NCBI GenBank assembly: GCA_949298985.1
Contig: CASFYV010000021.1
Coordinates: forward strand, 1 to 64,000
Direction: 5' to 3'
Source of the DNA: an uncultured bacterium
Lineage (GTDB): Bacteria; Cyanobacteriota; Vampirovibrionia; Gastranaerophilales; Gastranaerophilaceae
Length of the DNA: 64,000 nucleotides
Shown piece after piece: positions 8,372 to 16,332 of this stretch; position 1 is the first letter of the stretch, and the number at the start of each line of letters is the position of its first letter. A model generated the notes under the pieces. It did no database searches. It was not told where the DNA came from and worked only from the letters and a program-made list of their open reading frames with translations. A program made the translations under genes and the position numbers.

Positions 8372-8692
8372 TTGAAAAAGCAATTATCTGTTCATGGAAA
8401 TTCTTGGATTTTTTATATAACTAAAACCATGGCTGATTTTATGAAAATTACATCTGATAGTAGAGAAGTAATATTGATAATTAAGAAAACGACTCTCTAT
8501 GTTATGAAAAATAATCCGAATAATATAAATGAAAAAGAGTGTTACTGCATAAAGAAACTAGTGAAACGAGGCTCTGGCTATGGACTAGTATTTTCTCAAT
8601 CTTTGCTTGAATTATTAGATATTTCTCCCGAAGCTGATTCGCTTGAAATCTTGATGGATGAAAATAAATTGATTATTACAAAGTCTAGCTGA
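8372..8692 (+). CDS. AbrB/MazE-like swapped-hairpin protein, two half-domains
   Basis: 106 residues. The N-terminal segment (K-K-Q-L-S-V-H-G-N-S-W, residues 2-12) and the C-terminal segment (K-K-L-V-K-R-G-S-G-Y-G, near 60-70, continuing to L-L-D-I-S-P-E-A-D and a final I-I-T-K-S-S) both resemble the SpoVT/AbrB half-barrel. The protein thus looks like a fused dimer, as in some MazE-type antitoxins and transition regulators. The start is TTG at 8372: AAGGAG is six bases upstream, and the nearby ATG at 8368 runs into a stop after two codons. It likely binds the palindromes at 8311-8354. Confidence 0.7.
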   Translation: MKKQLSVHGNSWIFYITKTMADFMKITSDSREVILIIKKTTLYVMKNNPNNINEKECYCIKKLVKRGSGYGLVFSQSLLELLDISPEADSLEILMDENKLIITKSS

Positions 8693-8716
8693 TTATTCTT
8701 TTATTGTTTCTTATTT

Positions 8717-8738
8717 AGTGCAAATAATTGCACCCTAC
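8717..8738. repeat. Palindromic repeat, right copy, inverted relative to 7897-7922
   Basis: AGTGCAAATAATTGCACCCTAC is the reverse-complement counterpart of the repeat at 7897. The two inverted copies sit on either side of the AbrB-like/112-residue gene pair, about 800 bases apart. There is no T tract, so it is not a convincing terminator. Confidence 0.55.
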
Positions 8739-8813
8739 CTCTATTAATTAAGATGTTTAAAAAATATTATATTTATAATAAAATAAAAACATATTTTGAG
8801 GTGTGTGTATAAT

Positions 8814-10013
8814 ATGAATATTTTAGCGGTCAGTAATTTAACTAGTGGGGTAGTTTATTCTAGAAAGAATGAGCAAATTCAAAAAAATAATTTTTTACCA
8901 ATTAATATGATGCCATCTTTCGATAGTGTGTCTTTTAGATCAAATAAGAATATTTTGCCATTAAATAAAAATGAAAAAACAGAGATATTAAAACAAATAA
9001 ATCGTTCAAAAGATTTTAAACAAGGCTCTTTAGGTAAGGTATATAAAATAGAATTACCTAAAAGACCGACTTTAGCAGTAAAAGAATATAGCAGCATAAA
9101 TGAAGGTCGAAATCCTCAAAAAGAAGCTGAAAATTTGCAAAAACTTCCAAAAGATTGTAAAAGAGTACAAAAGTTTGTAGATTTATTTGGAAAAAAAGGA
9201 AAACAGTATTTAGTTACAACTTTTCAATCTGGTGAGAGTTTATCAAAACTAAAAGATAGAATGTCAGATGAGCTTATTGGAAATATTTTAGATGAATTAT
9301 TTAAAATAGAACGAGCTGGTGTTACTTTTTATGATTATAGTATGGCAAATATTGTTTTTGAGGATTCTGAACCAAGATTTTTTGATTTTGAAATAGCAAA
9401 AAAACAAAGTTTTGATAAATTTAATATTGATGCGGAATCTGATTTGTGTCATATGTCTAGAAATACTTATTTCCCATTTATTACAAATTTAGCGGGTTTT
9501 GAAATAAGAACTGTCGGTAAAATTATAGGAGAATTAGAAAAATATCCAAATTCAGAAGGGCGTAGTAATGATTTTGCAAAACGCTATCTCAAAAAAGCTT
9601 CGATATTTTTCCAAAATACTGCTGAACTATATTCACAAAAGAATATGAATAATAATTTTAAAATCCCAAAAGAGGCAGTTGAATACTCAAAAATATTAGC
9701 AAAATTATTTAAAGAACCATCTGCAGAAATTGTACTAATAGAAAAACAAGCTATGAGAATTAAAGAATTATTAACAGAATATTGGTTTAGAAATGATCCG
9801 GATTTATCGCATGATGATAGATTGTATTCAAATTTACCAGCCTATGTAGAAAACTTAAAATCAAGATTTAATTCTGTCCAAAATGATATAATAAAGTTAC
9901 AAATAAAAGAAAAAGATATGGATATTCAAAAATATTGCAAAACAACTTCTGAATTTTTGAAAAAACTCTCGCAAAAGGAAGTGACGTATCTATCAGGATT
10001 ATGTAGAAAATAA
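8814..10013 (+). CDS. Protein kinase-like protein with N-terminal VSFRS motif
   Basis: 399 residues from the ATG at 8814 (GAGGTG upstream; an in-frame TTG at 8796 is less likely). The middle resembles a minimal eukaryotic-like kinase: a glycine-loop-like G71-S-L-G-K-V-Y, A-V-K90, a possible helix-C Glu104, then Y-D174-Y-S-M-A-N179 (catalytic Asp and Asn with correct D-x4-N spacing) and D191-F-E in place of DFG. The head carries V-S-F-R-S (residues 39-43), a member of the I/V-x-F-x-A/S/G motif group. The C-terminal 200 residues are helical and unrecognised. It is followed by another motif-bearing gene after 13 bases. Kinase activity is an inference. Confidence 0.6.
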   Translation: MNILAVSNLTSGVVYSRKNEQIQKNNFLPINMMPSFDSVSFRSNKNILPLNKNEKTEILKQINRSKDFKQGSLGKVYKIELPKRPTLAVKEYSSINEGRNPQKEAENLQKLPKDCKRVQKFVDLFGKKGKQYLVTTFQSGESLSKLKDRMSDELIGNILDELFKIERAGVTFYDYSMANIVFEDSEPRFFDFEIAKKQSFDKFNIDAESDLCHMSRNTYFPFITNLAGFEIRTVGKIIGELEKYPNSEGRSNDFAKRYLKKASIFFQNTAELYSQKNMNNNFKIPKEAVEYSKILAKLFKEPSAEIVLIEKQAMRIKELLTEYWFRNDPDLSHDDRLYSNLPAYVENLKSRFNSVQNDIIKLQIKEKDMDIQKYCKTTSEFLKKLSQKEVTYLSGLCRK

Positions 10014-10026
10014 GTGAATAGAGAAA

Positions 10027-10443
10027 ATGAGAATACAATTTAATCAAATAAATTTTACAGCTAGTCAGAAAACGATTAAAGATGGTCAAAATACTATCGT
10101 TAAATTTTATGATGATAATAATTTTTTGACAAAGACTATTGAATATGACGAATTCAACAGAGATGTTGATTCTAAAACTTATGATATCTTAGGAAATATA
10201 AAAGAGCATTTGCATAAAGAATATTATGAAAAAGAGTCCGAAAATGGCTTTATTGAAACTTTTAAAAATGATTTTCAAGAATATACAAGAAAAACATATA
10301 CAAAATATGAAAATAATTTTCGACATGTAGTAGATGATTTTAAATCAAAAACTAGTCCAAATAAAAATTATATAAATGAATTTGTATATGATTTAAAAAA
10401 TAATTTGGTGAAAATTATCAATAATGGAAAAGAAACTTTATAA
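10027..10443 (+). CDS. Hypothetical protein with N-terminal INFTA motif, 138 residues
   Basis: Not recognised as a family. It starts M-R-I-Q-F-N-Q-I-N-F-T-A, carrying the I-x-F-x-A motif at residues 8-12. The body has short beta-type repeats of the form Y-D-x-x-x-x-x-x-K-T-I-E-Y-D-E-F-N-R, reminiscent of YD/RHS-like strands (for example S-K-T-Y-D-I-L-G-N-I-K-E-H). No signal peptide or membrane segment. It lies 13 bases behind the kinase-like gene, so the two are probably one transcript and may work together. Confidence 0.6.
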   Translation: MRIQFNQINFTASQKTIKDGQNTIVKFYDDNNFLTKTIEYDEFNRDVDSKTYDILGNIKEHLHKEYYEKESENGFIETFKNDFQEYTRKTYTKYENNFRHVVDDFKSKTSPNKNYINEFVYDLKNNLVKIINNGKETL

Positions 10444-10470
10444 AAAAAATAATAACAGAATTTTAATAAG

Positions 10471-10499
10471 TTGAGAAAGTAAGCAATATGTGTTAACAT
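10471..10499 (+). promoter_or_regulatory. Leaderless-type promoter of the HepT-like gene
   Basis: TTGAGA (10471-10476), 17 bases, TAACAT (10494-10499), six bases, then ATG at 10506. Transcription would start at or within a base of the start codon, leaving no room for a ribosome-binding site. It is one of eight sites in the window with the same six-base -10 to ATG distance. Confidence 0.65.
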
Positions 10500-10505
10500 A
10501 GGTCT

Positions 10506-10913
10506 ATGGAAAATATTGATTTAACACCATTTGAAAAAGCACTTGCGAGTTTATTTGAAGTTATTAAAATTTATAATTGCGATAAAACTGATTTAATAAC
10601 TCGTGATTCTATGATTCAAAGATTTGAGTATACTTATTCAATATCACTCAAAATGATTAAACGATATTTATCAAGCGGAGCATTTGTATTTGAAAATATC
10701 GATGGTATGACATTCAATGAGATGATACGTCATGCAAATAAAATGGGAATTTTACGTTCAAATCTTGAAAAATGGGATAATTTTAGACAAAAAAGAAATT
10801 TAACATCTAATACATATGATGAAAAAATCGCTCAAGATGTTGTTTCAATTATTGAAGATTTTGCTCTAGAAGCAAAATTCTTATTAGATAAGTTAAAAGA
10901 GAAACTCGGATGA
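10506..10913 (+). CDS. HEPN protein, HepT/HI0074 family, catalytic His replaced
   Basis: 135 residues, full length for the nucleotidyltransferase substrate-binding (HI0074, TIGR01987) branch of HEPN proteins. These are RNase toxins in HepT-MntA modules, using an R-x4-6-H active site. The C-terminal hallmark normally reads R-N-L-T-S-H-T-Y-D-E; here it reads R-N-L-T-S-N-T-Y-D-E, so the catalytic His is Asn (AAT, one base from CAT). The fold is otherwise intact. Its TGA overlaps the ATG of the partner gene at 10910, which carries a frameshift. The promoter is leaderless-type. The protein is probably inactive as an RNase. Confidence 0.85.
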   Translation: MENIDLTPFEKALASLFEVIKIYNCDKTDLITRDSMIQRFEYTYSISLKMIKRYLSSGAFVFENIDGMTFNEMIRHANKMGILRSNLEKWDNFRQKRNLTSNTYDEKIAQDVVSIIEDFALEAKFLLDKLKEKLG

Positions 10914-11205
10914 AATTTGGTCTGGAAAAACGACATTTAGATTTTATTTTACAAGTTTTGCAAAAAATATCCCTCAAGCAAAATTTTATATTTTTGGCTC
11001 TCGAGCTAAAGGAAACCATAAAGAATATTCTGATATAGATATTGCAGTTAAGTTAGAAGAAGAAACGATTTCTGCTGATATTCTTGGCAAAATTTTGATG
11101 GAATTTAGTGATTCCACTCTCCCCTATGAAGTAGATGTTATTGATTTAAATGCGATTGATGATAGGTTCAAAAATTTAATAAAAGATTCATTAATAGAAC
11201 TTTAA
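10910..11205 (+). pseudogene. MntA-type minimal nucleotidyltransferase, frameshifted
   Basis: The ATG at 10910 overlaps the HEPN stop and opens M-K-F-G-L-E-K-R-H-L-D-F-I-L-Q-V-L-Q-K, the normal start of this family, but this frame ends at a TAG near 11036. One frame over, the rest of the enzyme is intact: F-Y-I-F-G-S-R-A-K-G, then S-D-I-D-I-A-V with the two metal-binding Asp residues, continuing to TAA at 11203-11205. The frames meet at a run of six A near 10962; one extra A would restore a normal protein of about 98 residues. MntA antitoxins polyadenylylate HepT. Either a sequencing error, a true lesion, or slippage at the A-run explains the break. Confidence 0.85.
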
Positions 11206-11244
11206 TACTAAATTATCAAATTCTATTATTCTTAACAAAAAAAT

Positions 11245-11267
11245 AGATTGGTAAATATTACCAATCT
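11245..11267. terminator. Bidirectional terminator between convergent genes
   Basis: AGATTGGTAA and TTACCAATCT form a perfect 10-bp stem with a 3-base loop. It is followed by GTTTTTTATT on the plus strand and by ATTTTTTTG on the minus strand. It separates the HepT/MntA pair from the acetyl-CoA synthetase gene. Confidence 0.85.
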
Positions 11268-11295
11268 GTTTTTTATTATTTATTATGCTTTCAAA

Positions 11296-13461
11296 TTATA
11301 TTCCACAAGCACAAACACCATCTTTGCAGTGGTAGTTCAAAGCTTCTTGAGCTTCTGACATTCTAACTTTGATACGACCATCTACAGCAATACCTTCACC
11401 TGTTTTTTCAGAAATCAATAATGGGTTAATATCTAACTCATCAATAAATTTGAAGTCGTTAACTAATTGAGATAATCTTAATAGAGTTTCTTCAATTTGT
11501 TCCATTTGAGCAGGCTTAGTACCTCTTGCACCTTCCAATAATTTGTATGCTTTAACAGATTTAATCATTTCCTTAGCATCAATATCAGTAAGTGGAGCAA
11601 TTCTAAATGTTACATCTTTCATAACTTCAATAAATACACCACCTAAGCCGAACATCATCATTGGACCGTATTGAGGATCTGTTGCAATACCGCATACCAT
11701 TTCTCTATTACCTTTTACCATTTCTTGAATAATTACACCTTCAAGTCCTTCAAGAAGACCTTTTTCTGTAAGTTTTGCAATCAAGTCTTGGTATTCAGCT
11801 CTTAGTTGTTCTGCTGATTGAATATTAACTCTTACACCGCCAACATCAGTTTTGTGTGAAGTTGTCTTAGAAGTCATTTTCATAACAACAGGATATCCAA
11901 TAGAATCTGCAATTGTTACAGCTTCATCTTCTGATTTAGCAAATCCAGATTTACATACTCTAATTCCATATGCATCTAATACGTCGATAGATTCTCTGGT
12001 TGTTAATTGATCTCTACCTTCATTAACTGATTTAGCAATGATTTCTTGAGCACGTTTATAATCTACATCAAATGTAGGAATTTTACCTTCAGCTCTTTCC
12101 ATCCATAATCTTTGTTGATTTAATCTGTTCAATCCATCAGCAGCTTCTTCTGCATACATAAAGAATGGCATATTTACATTCATATCAGATAAAGCAGAGA
12201 AGAATTCACTCTTAGTCATAAATACACCGATAACAGGTTTTTGAGGATTTTTAGCTTTAATTTCCATTAATGCTTTAGCAACATCAATATCTTTTAAACC
12301 TAAGAATGGAAGATATATTGTAATAATCATATCAACATTTTCATCAGCAATTACAGTTTCTAATGTTTGCTTGTAGTGCTCAATTGGAGCAGAAGCAATC
12401 ATATCGATAGGGTTTTTAACTGATGCTGCAGATGGCAAGAAACTTCTTAATTTTTCTTTTGTTTCATCAGTTATTTTAGCCATTTGCATACCATGTTCAC
12501 AAACCGCATCTGTAGCCATAATACCAGGACCACCAGAGTTTGTAATAATAGCTACTCTATCACCTTTTGGAATAGGACAATTTGCAAATACTTTTGCAGT
12601 TGCAAATAAATCTTTTAATGAATATTCTCTAATAACACCTGATTGGCTTAATAAAGCATTAGCAGCTTTATCAGCGCCAGCTAAAGAACCTGTATGAGAT
12701 GATGCTGCACTAGCACCAGCTGCTGAACGACCTGCTTTTAATGCCAAAATAGGTTTCTTTTTAGAAATTCTAGAAGCTAATTTTCTGAAATTAGCTGGGT
12801 TTTGAATTGATTCCATATAAAGTAGAATTTGTTCAACATCAGAATCATTTTCCCAATATTCTAAAGCAGTTTCAGCATTAACATCTGCTTGGTTACCAAT
12901 TGAAATAAATTGAGCAAAACCAAGATTTAAGTCTTTTAAAATATTTAAAATACCGCCGCCTAAAGCACCTGATTGAGAAACAAAACCAATATTTCCGCGT
13001 TCTGGTAATGATTCAGCAAAACAACCATCCATTCTAATATCAGGGTGAGTATTTACAACACCTAAGCAGTTAGGCCCAACACATCTCATTCCATATGCTC
13101 TTACTTTTTCAAGTAATTGTTTTTCTAATTCTGCACCTTCTTTACCTGTTTCTTTGAAACCTGCAGTAATTATACAAAGACCTTTAATACCTTTTTCATT
13201 ACATTGGTCAATTGTTGATAATACAAATTTTGCATTAACAACGATTATTGCTAAATCAACTTCTCCTGGAACTTCTAAAATTGAAGTATAAGCTTGTAAA
13301 CCTTCAATAATACCACCTTTTGGGTTTACAGGATAAATTTTCCCATTGAAATTGTATTCTTGTAATCTTTTCATAATGTCGGAACCAATAGTGTGTTCTT
13401 TGGTTGATGCACCAATAACAGCAACTGATTTCGGCTTCATAATTTTGTCTAAATTAGTCAT
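11296..13461 (-). CDS. Fused acetate-CoA ligase (ADP-forming), alpha plus beta
   Basis: 721 residues. An alpha part (about 1-460) carries the CoA-binding start K-S-V-A-V-I-G-A-S and the phospho-histidine loop S-S-H-T-G-S-L-A-G. A beta ATP-grasp part (about 480-710) has G-Y-P-V-V-M-K-M and G-G-V-R-V-N. The enzyme converts acetyl-CoA (or other acyl-CoA), ADP and phosphate to acid, ATP and CoA, so it makes ATP during fermentation. The unusual tail ends C-K-D-G-V-C-A-C-G-I, three cysteines that might bind a metal. The gene is monocistronic with a good Shine-Dalgarno sequence. The residue positions are approximate. Confidence 0.92.
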   Translation of the reverse strand: MTNLDKIMKPKSVAVIGASTKEHTIGSDIMKRLQEYNFNGKIYPVNPKGGIIEGLQAYTSILEVPGEVDLAIIVVNAKFVLSTIDQCNEKGIKGLCIITAGFKETGKEGAELEKQLLEKVRAYGMRCVGPNCLGVVNTHPDIRMDGCFAESLPERGNIGFVSQSGALGGGILNILKDLNLGFAQFISIGNQADVNAETALEYWENDSDVEQILLYMESIQNPANFRKLASRISKKKPILALKAGRSAAGASAASSHTGSLAGADKAANALLSQSGVIREYSLKDLFATAKVFANCPIPKGDRVAIITNSGGPGIMATDAVCEHGMQMAKITDETKEKLRSFLPSAASVKNPIDMIASAPIEHYKQTLETVIADENVDMIITIYLPFLGLKDIDVAKALMEIKAKNPQKPVIGVFMTKSEFFSALSDMNVNMPFFMYAEEAADGLNRLNQQRLWMERAEGKIPTFDVDYKRAQEIIAKSVNEGRDQLTTRESIDVLDAYGIRVCKSGFAKSEDEAVTIADSIGYPVVMKMTSKTTSHKTDVGGVRVNIQSAEQLRAEYQDLIAKLTEKGLLEGLEGVIIQEMVKGNREMVCGIATDPQYGPMMMFGLGGVFIEVMKDVTFRIAPLTDIDAKEMIKSVKAYKLLEGARGTKPAQMEQIEETLLRLSQLVNDFKFIDELDINPLLISEKTGEGIAVDGRIKVRMSEAQEALNYHCKDGVCACGI

Positions 13462-13633
13462 TATAGCCTCTTCCTTTCTTTTATAAATCTTATAAAATTA
13501 CATGAAAATTATAGTACAAACACATTTTTTAAGTGTAATAAATATTTATTTTTGTTAAATAAAATATAAAAATTAATGTTTTTTATGATAAAATATCTAA
13601 AAATGTCACAAAATATGAAAGGATTTATTAAAC

Positions 13634-14431
13634 ATGGAAAAATTAGCAGATATCGGTGTCTTTGGTGGCTCTGGATTTTACAAATTCTTAGATAACATAA
13701 AAGAAGTAAAAATAGAAACTCCTTACGGAATGCCTTCTGATAGCTTATTTATCGGAGAAATTGGTTCACATAAAGTAGCTTTTATGCCACGTCACGGAAG
13801 AAGTCATACTATATTACCTCACTTGATAAACTACAGAGCTAATGTATGGGCTATGAAAGAAGTTGGATGTAAAAGAGTAATTTCACCTTGTGCAGCTGGT
13901 AGTTTACAAAAACACGTTGCTCCAGGACATTTTGTAATCTGTGACCAATTTGTAGATTGGACTAATGGCAGAAAATCAACTTTCTTCGAAGGACCTATCG
14001 TTACTCACCCATCACCTGCTGAAACTTATTGTCCCGAATTAAGAAAAATCGCAATAGATACTGCTAAAGATTTAGGAATAACAGTACACGAAACAGGAAC
14101 AGTTGTCGTAATTAACGGACCTAGATTCTCTACAAAAGCTGAATCAAAATTCTTTACAAATCAAGGTTGGGAAGTAATTAATATGACAGCATTCCCTGAG
14201 GCTTATTTAGTAAAAGAAATGGATATGTGCCCACTAAACATTTCTTTAATAACAGATTATGATGCAGGACTTGTTGGTGATGTGCCTCCTGTTTCTCATC
14301 ACGAAGTTATTCAAGTGTTTAATAATAACTTAGATAATTTGAAAAAATTATTATTCACTATGATAGAAAAAATACCTGCTGAAAATAATAATTGTGAATG
14401 TGCTAATACAAGAAAAAATTCACAATTATAA
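13634..14431 (+). CDS. mtnP: S-methyl-5'-thioadenosine phosphorylase
   Basis: 265 residues, normal for the family. The motifs include G-V-F-G-G-S-G-F-Y, M-P-R-H-G-R-S-H, N-G-P-R-F-S-T-K-A-E and M-T-A-F-P-E-A. It cleaves methylthioadenosine, the by-product of polyamine synthesis, to adenine and methylthioribose-1-phosphate. A tail of about 20 residues (C-E-C-A-N-T-R-K-N) extends past the catalytic core. The Shine-Dalgarno AAAGGAT is nine bases upstream. No other methionine-salvage gene is in the window. Confidence 0.93.
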   Translation: MEKLADIGVFGGSGFYKFLDNIKEVKIETPYGMPSDSLFIGEIGSHKVAFMPRHGRSHTILPHLINYRANVWAMKEVGCKRVISPCAAGSLQKHVAPGHFVICDQFVDWTNGRKSTFFEGPIVTHPSPAETYCPELRKIAIDTAKDLGITVHETGTVVVINGPRFSTKAESKFFTNQGWEVINMTAFPEAYLVKEMDMCPLNISLITDYDAGLVGDVPPVSHHEVIQVFNNNLDNLKKLLFTMIEKIPAENNNCECANTRKNSQL

Positions 14432-14447
14432 TAAAAGTTAAAAATTT

Positions 14448-14471
14448 ACCCTCTCCAAATTTGGAGAGGGT
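14448..14471 (+). promoter_or_regulatory. Perfect 24-base palindrome upstream of yggT
   Basis: ACCCTCTCCAAA/TTTGGAGAGGGT is a perfect hairpin. It ends eight bases before the yggT Shine-Dalgarno GGGAGAGG, which repeats the right arm. The left arm CCTCTCC can therefore pair either with the right arm or with the Shine-Dalgarno itself. There is no T tract, so it is a weak terminator candidate for mtnP; a 5' UTR element is the alternative. Confidence 0.5.
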
Positions 14472-14488
14472 ATTTAAAGGGAGAGGTT

Positions 14489-14752
14489 ATGATTGCAAGA
14501 ACTGTTAATTCATTATTTTATTTCTATTATTTACTTATAATTTTAAGAATATTTTTAAGTTGGATTCCTAATATTGATTGGTATCAACAACCTTTTAAAG
14601 GAATGCAAGCAATTACAGATCCTTTTTTAAATATTTTTAGAGGAATAATCCCACCAATTGGAATGCTCGATATCTCACCAATCGTAGCGATAATTTTACT
14701 ACAATTATTACAAGGTATTATTGTAGGATTTCTTTCAGGACTAGGTTTATAA
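14489..14752 (+). CDS. YggT family membrane protein
   Basis: 87 residues with two hydrophobic helices (about 6-25 and 58-82) joined by a loop containing L-R-I-F-L-S-W-I-P and D-P-F-L-N-I-F-R, the conserved YggT signature. Family members sit in the inner membrane and are linked to cell division, osmotic stress and, in cyanobacteria and plastids, thylakoid/nucleoid organisation. The Shine-Dalgarno GGGAGAGG is strong and may be masked by the upstream hairpin. The stop overlaps the next start by one base. Confidence 0.9.
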   Translation: MIARTVNSLFYFYYLLIILRIFLSWIPNIDWYQQPFKGMQAITDPFLNIFRGIIPPIGMLDISPIVAIILLQLLQGIIVGFLSGLGL

Positions 14753-16332
14753 TGGATTACGAAAAAATTAAAACCGCTATTGTTTTAACACAACAAAAAA
14801 AATTCACAGAAGCTGAACAACTTTATAAAGATTTACTGCTAGATTATCCAAATAACGAAATTATTTTGTCAGCCTTTGGACTTTTTTACGTAAGCATAAA
14901 AAAATACGATAAAGCCTGTAATATATTAAAACAAGCTTGTAACATAAAAGAAACATTAGGAACTTTATCGGCATTAGGTTTTGCAGAATTTGAACAAAAC
15001 AATTTTGAACAAGCTGCTTTATATCTTGAAAAATCTCTTAAATATGGAGAAAACCCTGATATTTATAATAAATTAATCTTAAGTTTATTTGAAATAAAAA
15101 ACTATCAAAAAGCCATAGAATATTCAAACAAGATGTATGCTCTTTACCCTGACGATAATCGTTCTATTGCCAACAAAGTAAAAGCTCTTACTCAAAGCGG
15201 AGAACTATTACAGGCCGAAAAAATTTGTGTAGACGCATTAAAAAAAGATCCATCAGTAGCTTCTTTATGGTTTCATTTAGGTTTTCTAAAAGAATTAATT
15301 TACTCAGACGATAATCAAGCAAAAGAATGCTATAAGATTGTTGCCGATTTAGGAAAGCCTGAAGCTTTTTATAACATAGCCGTAAGTTGTCAAAAGCTTC
15401 AAGAATATAGTGAAGCTGAAAAATATTACAAAAAAATGTTAGAATATTTTCCAAATGATAATTCAACAATTACTTCATTAGGAATGTGCTACCTATCACA
15501 AAAAAAATTCAAAGAAGGTTATGAATTATTTTTTAAACGAGATAAATCAAAGTTTGCTGAAATGTCAAATAATTTTTGGATGCCAAACCAAGAATTAGAC
15601 TCTGAAATTGTAATAATATGCGATCAAGGCTTTGGAGACCATATTCAATTCATAAGATATTTACCGTTATTAAAAAACAAAAAAGTAAGTGTAGCTTGTT
15701 CAAAATCTTTAAAAGAACTTTTTAAAAATAATTATCCAAACGTTAATTTTATCGATTACACAGAAATAAATCCAAATACTCAAGCTTTGTTTATAACAGA
15801 TTTAGCATACATTTTAGATCTTGATTTTAATAATATACCTTTTCCTGAAGGTTACCTAAAATCAGAAAAAACAGAAATTATATCAAACAAAAAAAAGATA
15901 GGCTTATGCTGGGAAGCTGGTAGTGCCGGTATTAGAACAATGATTAATCGTACAATTAACATTAAATGTTTTGAACCTCTACTAAATATTGATAATGTTC
16001 AAATATATTCATTCCAAGTAAATGACACCTTTGAAGGAACAAAAAAATATCCACAAATAATTGACCTAGCAAAAGATTTTAAAGATTTTTCCGACACAGC
16101 TAAAGCTTTAAAAGCAATGGATACCGTTATTACAGTAGACACATCAGTTGCTCATTTATCAGGAGCTTTGGGAATTAAAACATTTTTACTTCTACCCTAT
16201 ACTACAGATTGGAGATGGTTTCAAGATACTAAAATTACACCTTGGTACAAAAGCATTGAATTTTTTAAACAAACAGATTCTATTTCTTGGGAAAATCCTA
16301 TAAATGAAATTATAGAAAAATTACACTCTTAA
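14752..16332 (+). CDS. TPR protein with C-terminal GT9-like glycosyltransferase domain
   Basis: 526 residues. The first half (about 1-270) is a run of TPR repeats, with A-E-Q-L-Y-K-D-L-L-L-D-Y-P-N-N and E-A-E-K-Y-Y-K-K-M-L as clear units. The second half (about 285-520) resembles heptosyltransferase/GT9 proteins: I-C-D-Q-G-F-G-D-H-I-Q-F-I-R-Y for the N-terminal Rossmann unit, and V-I-T-V-D-T-S-V-A-H-L-S-G-A-L-G for the sugar-nucleotide site. TPR-GT9 fusions glycosylate proteins or surface polymers. It is translationally coupled to yggT and overlaps the convergent acyltransferase gene by four bases. Confidence 0.85.
   Translation: MDYEKIKTAIVLTQQKKFTEAEQLYKDLLLDYPNNEIILSAFGLFYVSIKKYDKACNILKQACNIKETLGTLSALGFAEFEQNNFEQAALYLEKSLKYGENPDIYNKLILSLFEIKNYQKAIEYSNKMYALYPDDNRSIANKVKALTQSGELLQAEKICVDALKKDPSVASLWFHLGFLKELIYSDDNQAKECYKIVADLGKPEAFYNIAVSCQKLQEYSEAEKYYKKMLEYFPNDNSTITSLGMCYLSQKKFKEGYELFFKRDKSKFAEMSNNFWMPNQELDSEIVIICDQGFGDHIQFIRYLPLLKNKKVSVACSKSLKELFKNNYPNVNFIDYTEINPNTQALFITDLAYILDLDFNNIPFPEGYLKSEKTEIISNKKKIGLCWEAGSAGIRTMINRTINIKCFEPLLNIDNVQIYSFQVNDTFEGTKKYPQIIDLAKDFKDFSDTAKALKAMDTVITVDTSVAHLSGALGIKTFLLLPYTTDWRWFQDTKITPWYKSIEFFKQTDSISWENPINEIIEKLHS

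Noticed and set aside
10910-11035. A separate 42-residue protein downstream of the HEPN gene
   Set aside because: Its first 19 residues are the normal start of an MntA-type enzyme whose remainder is intact in another frame, so it is the 5' fragment of a frameshifted gene, not a gene of its own.
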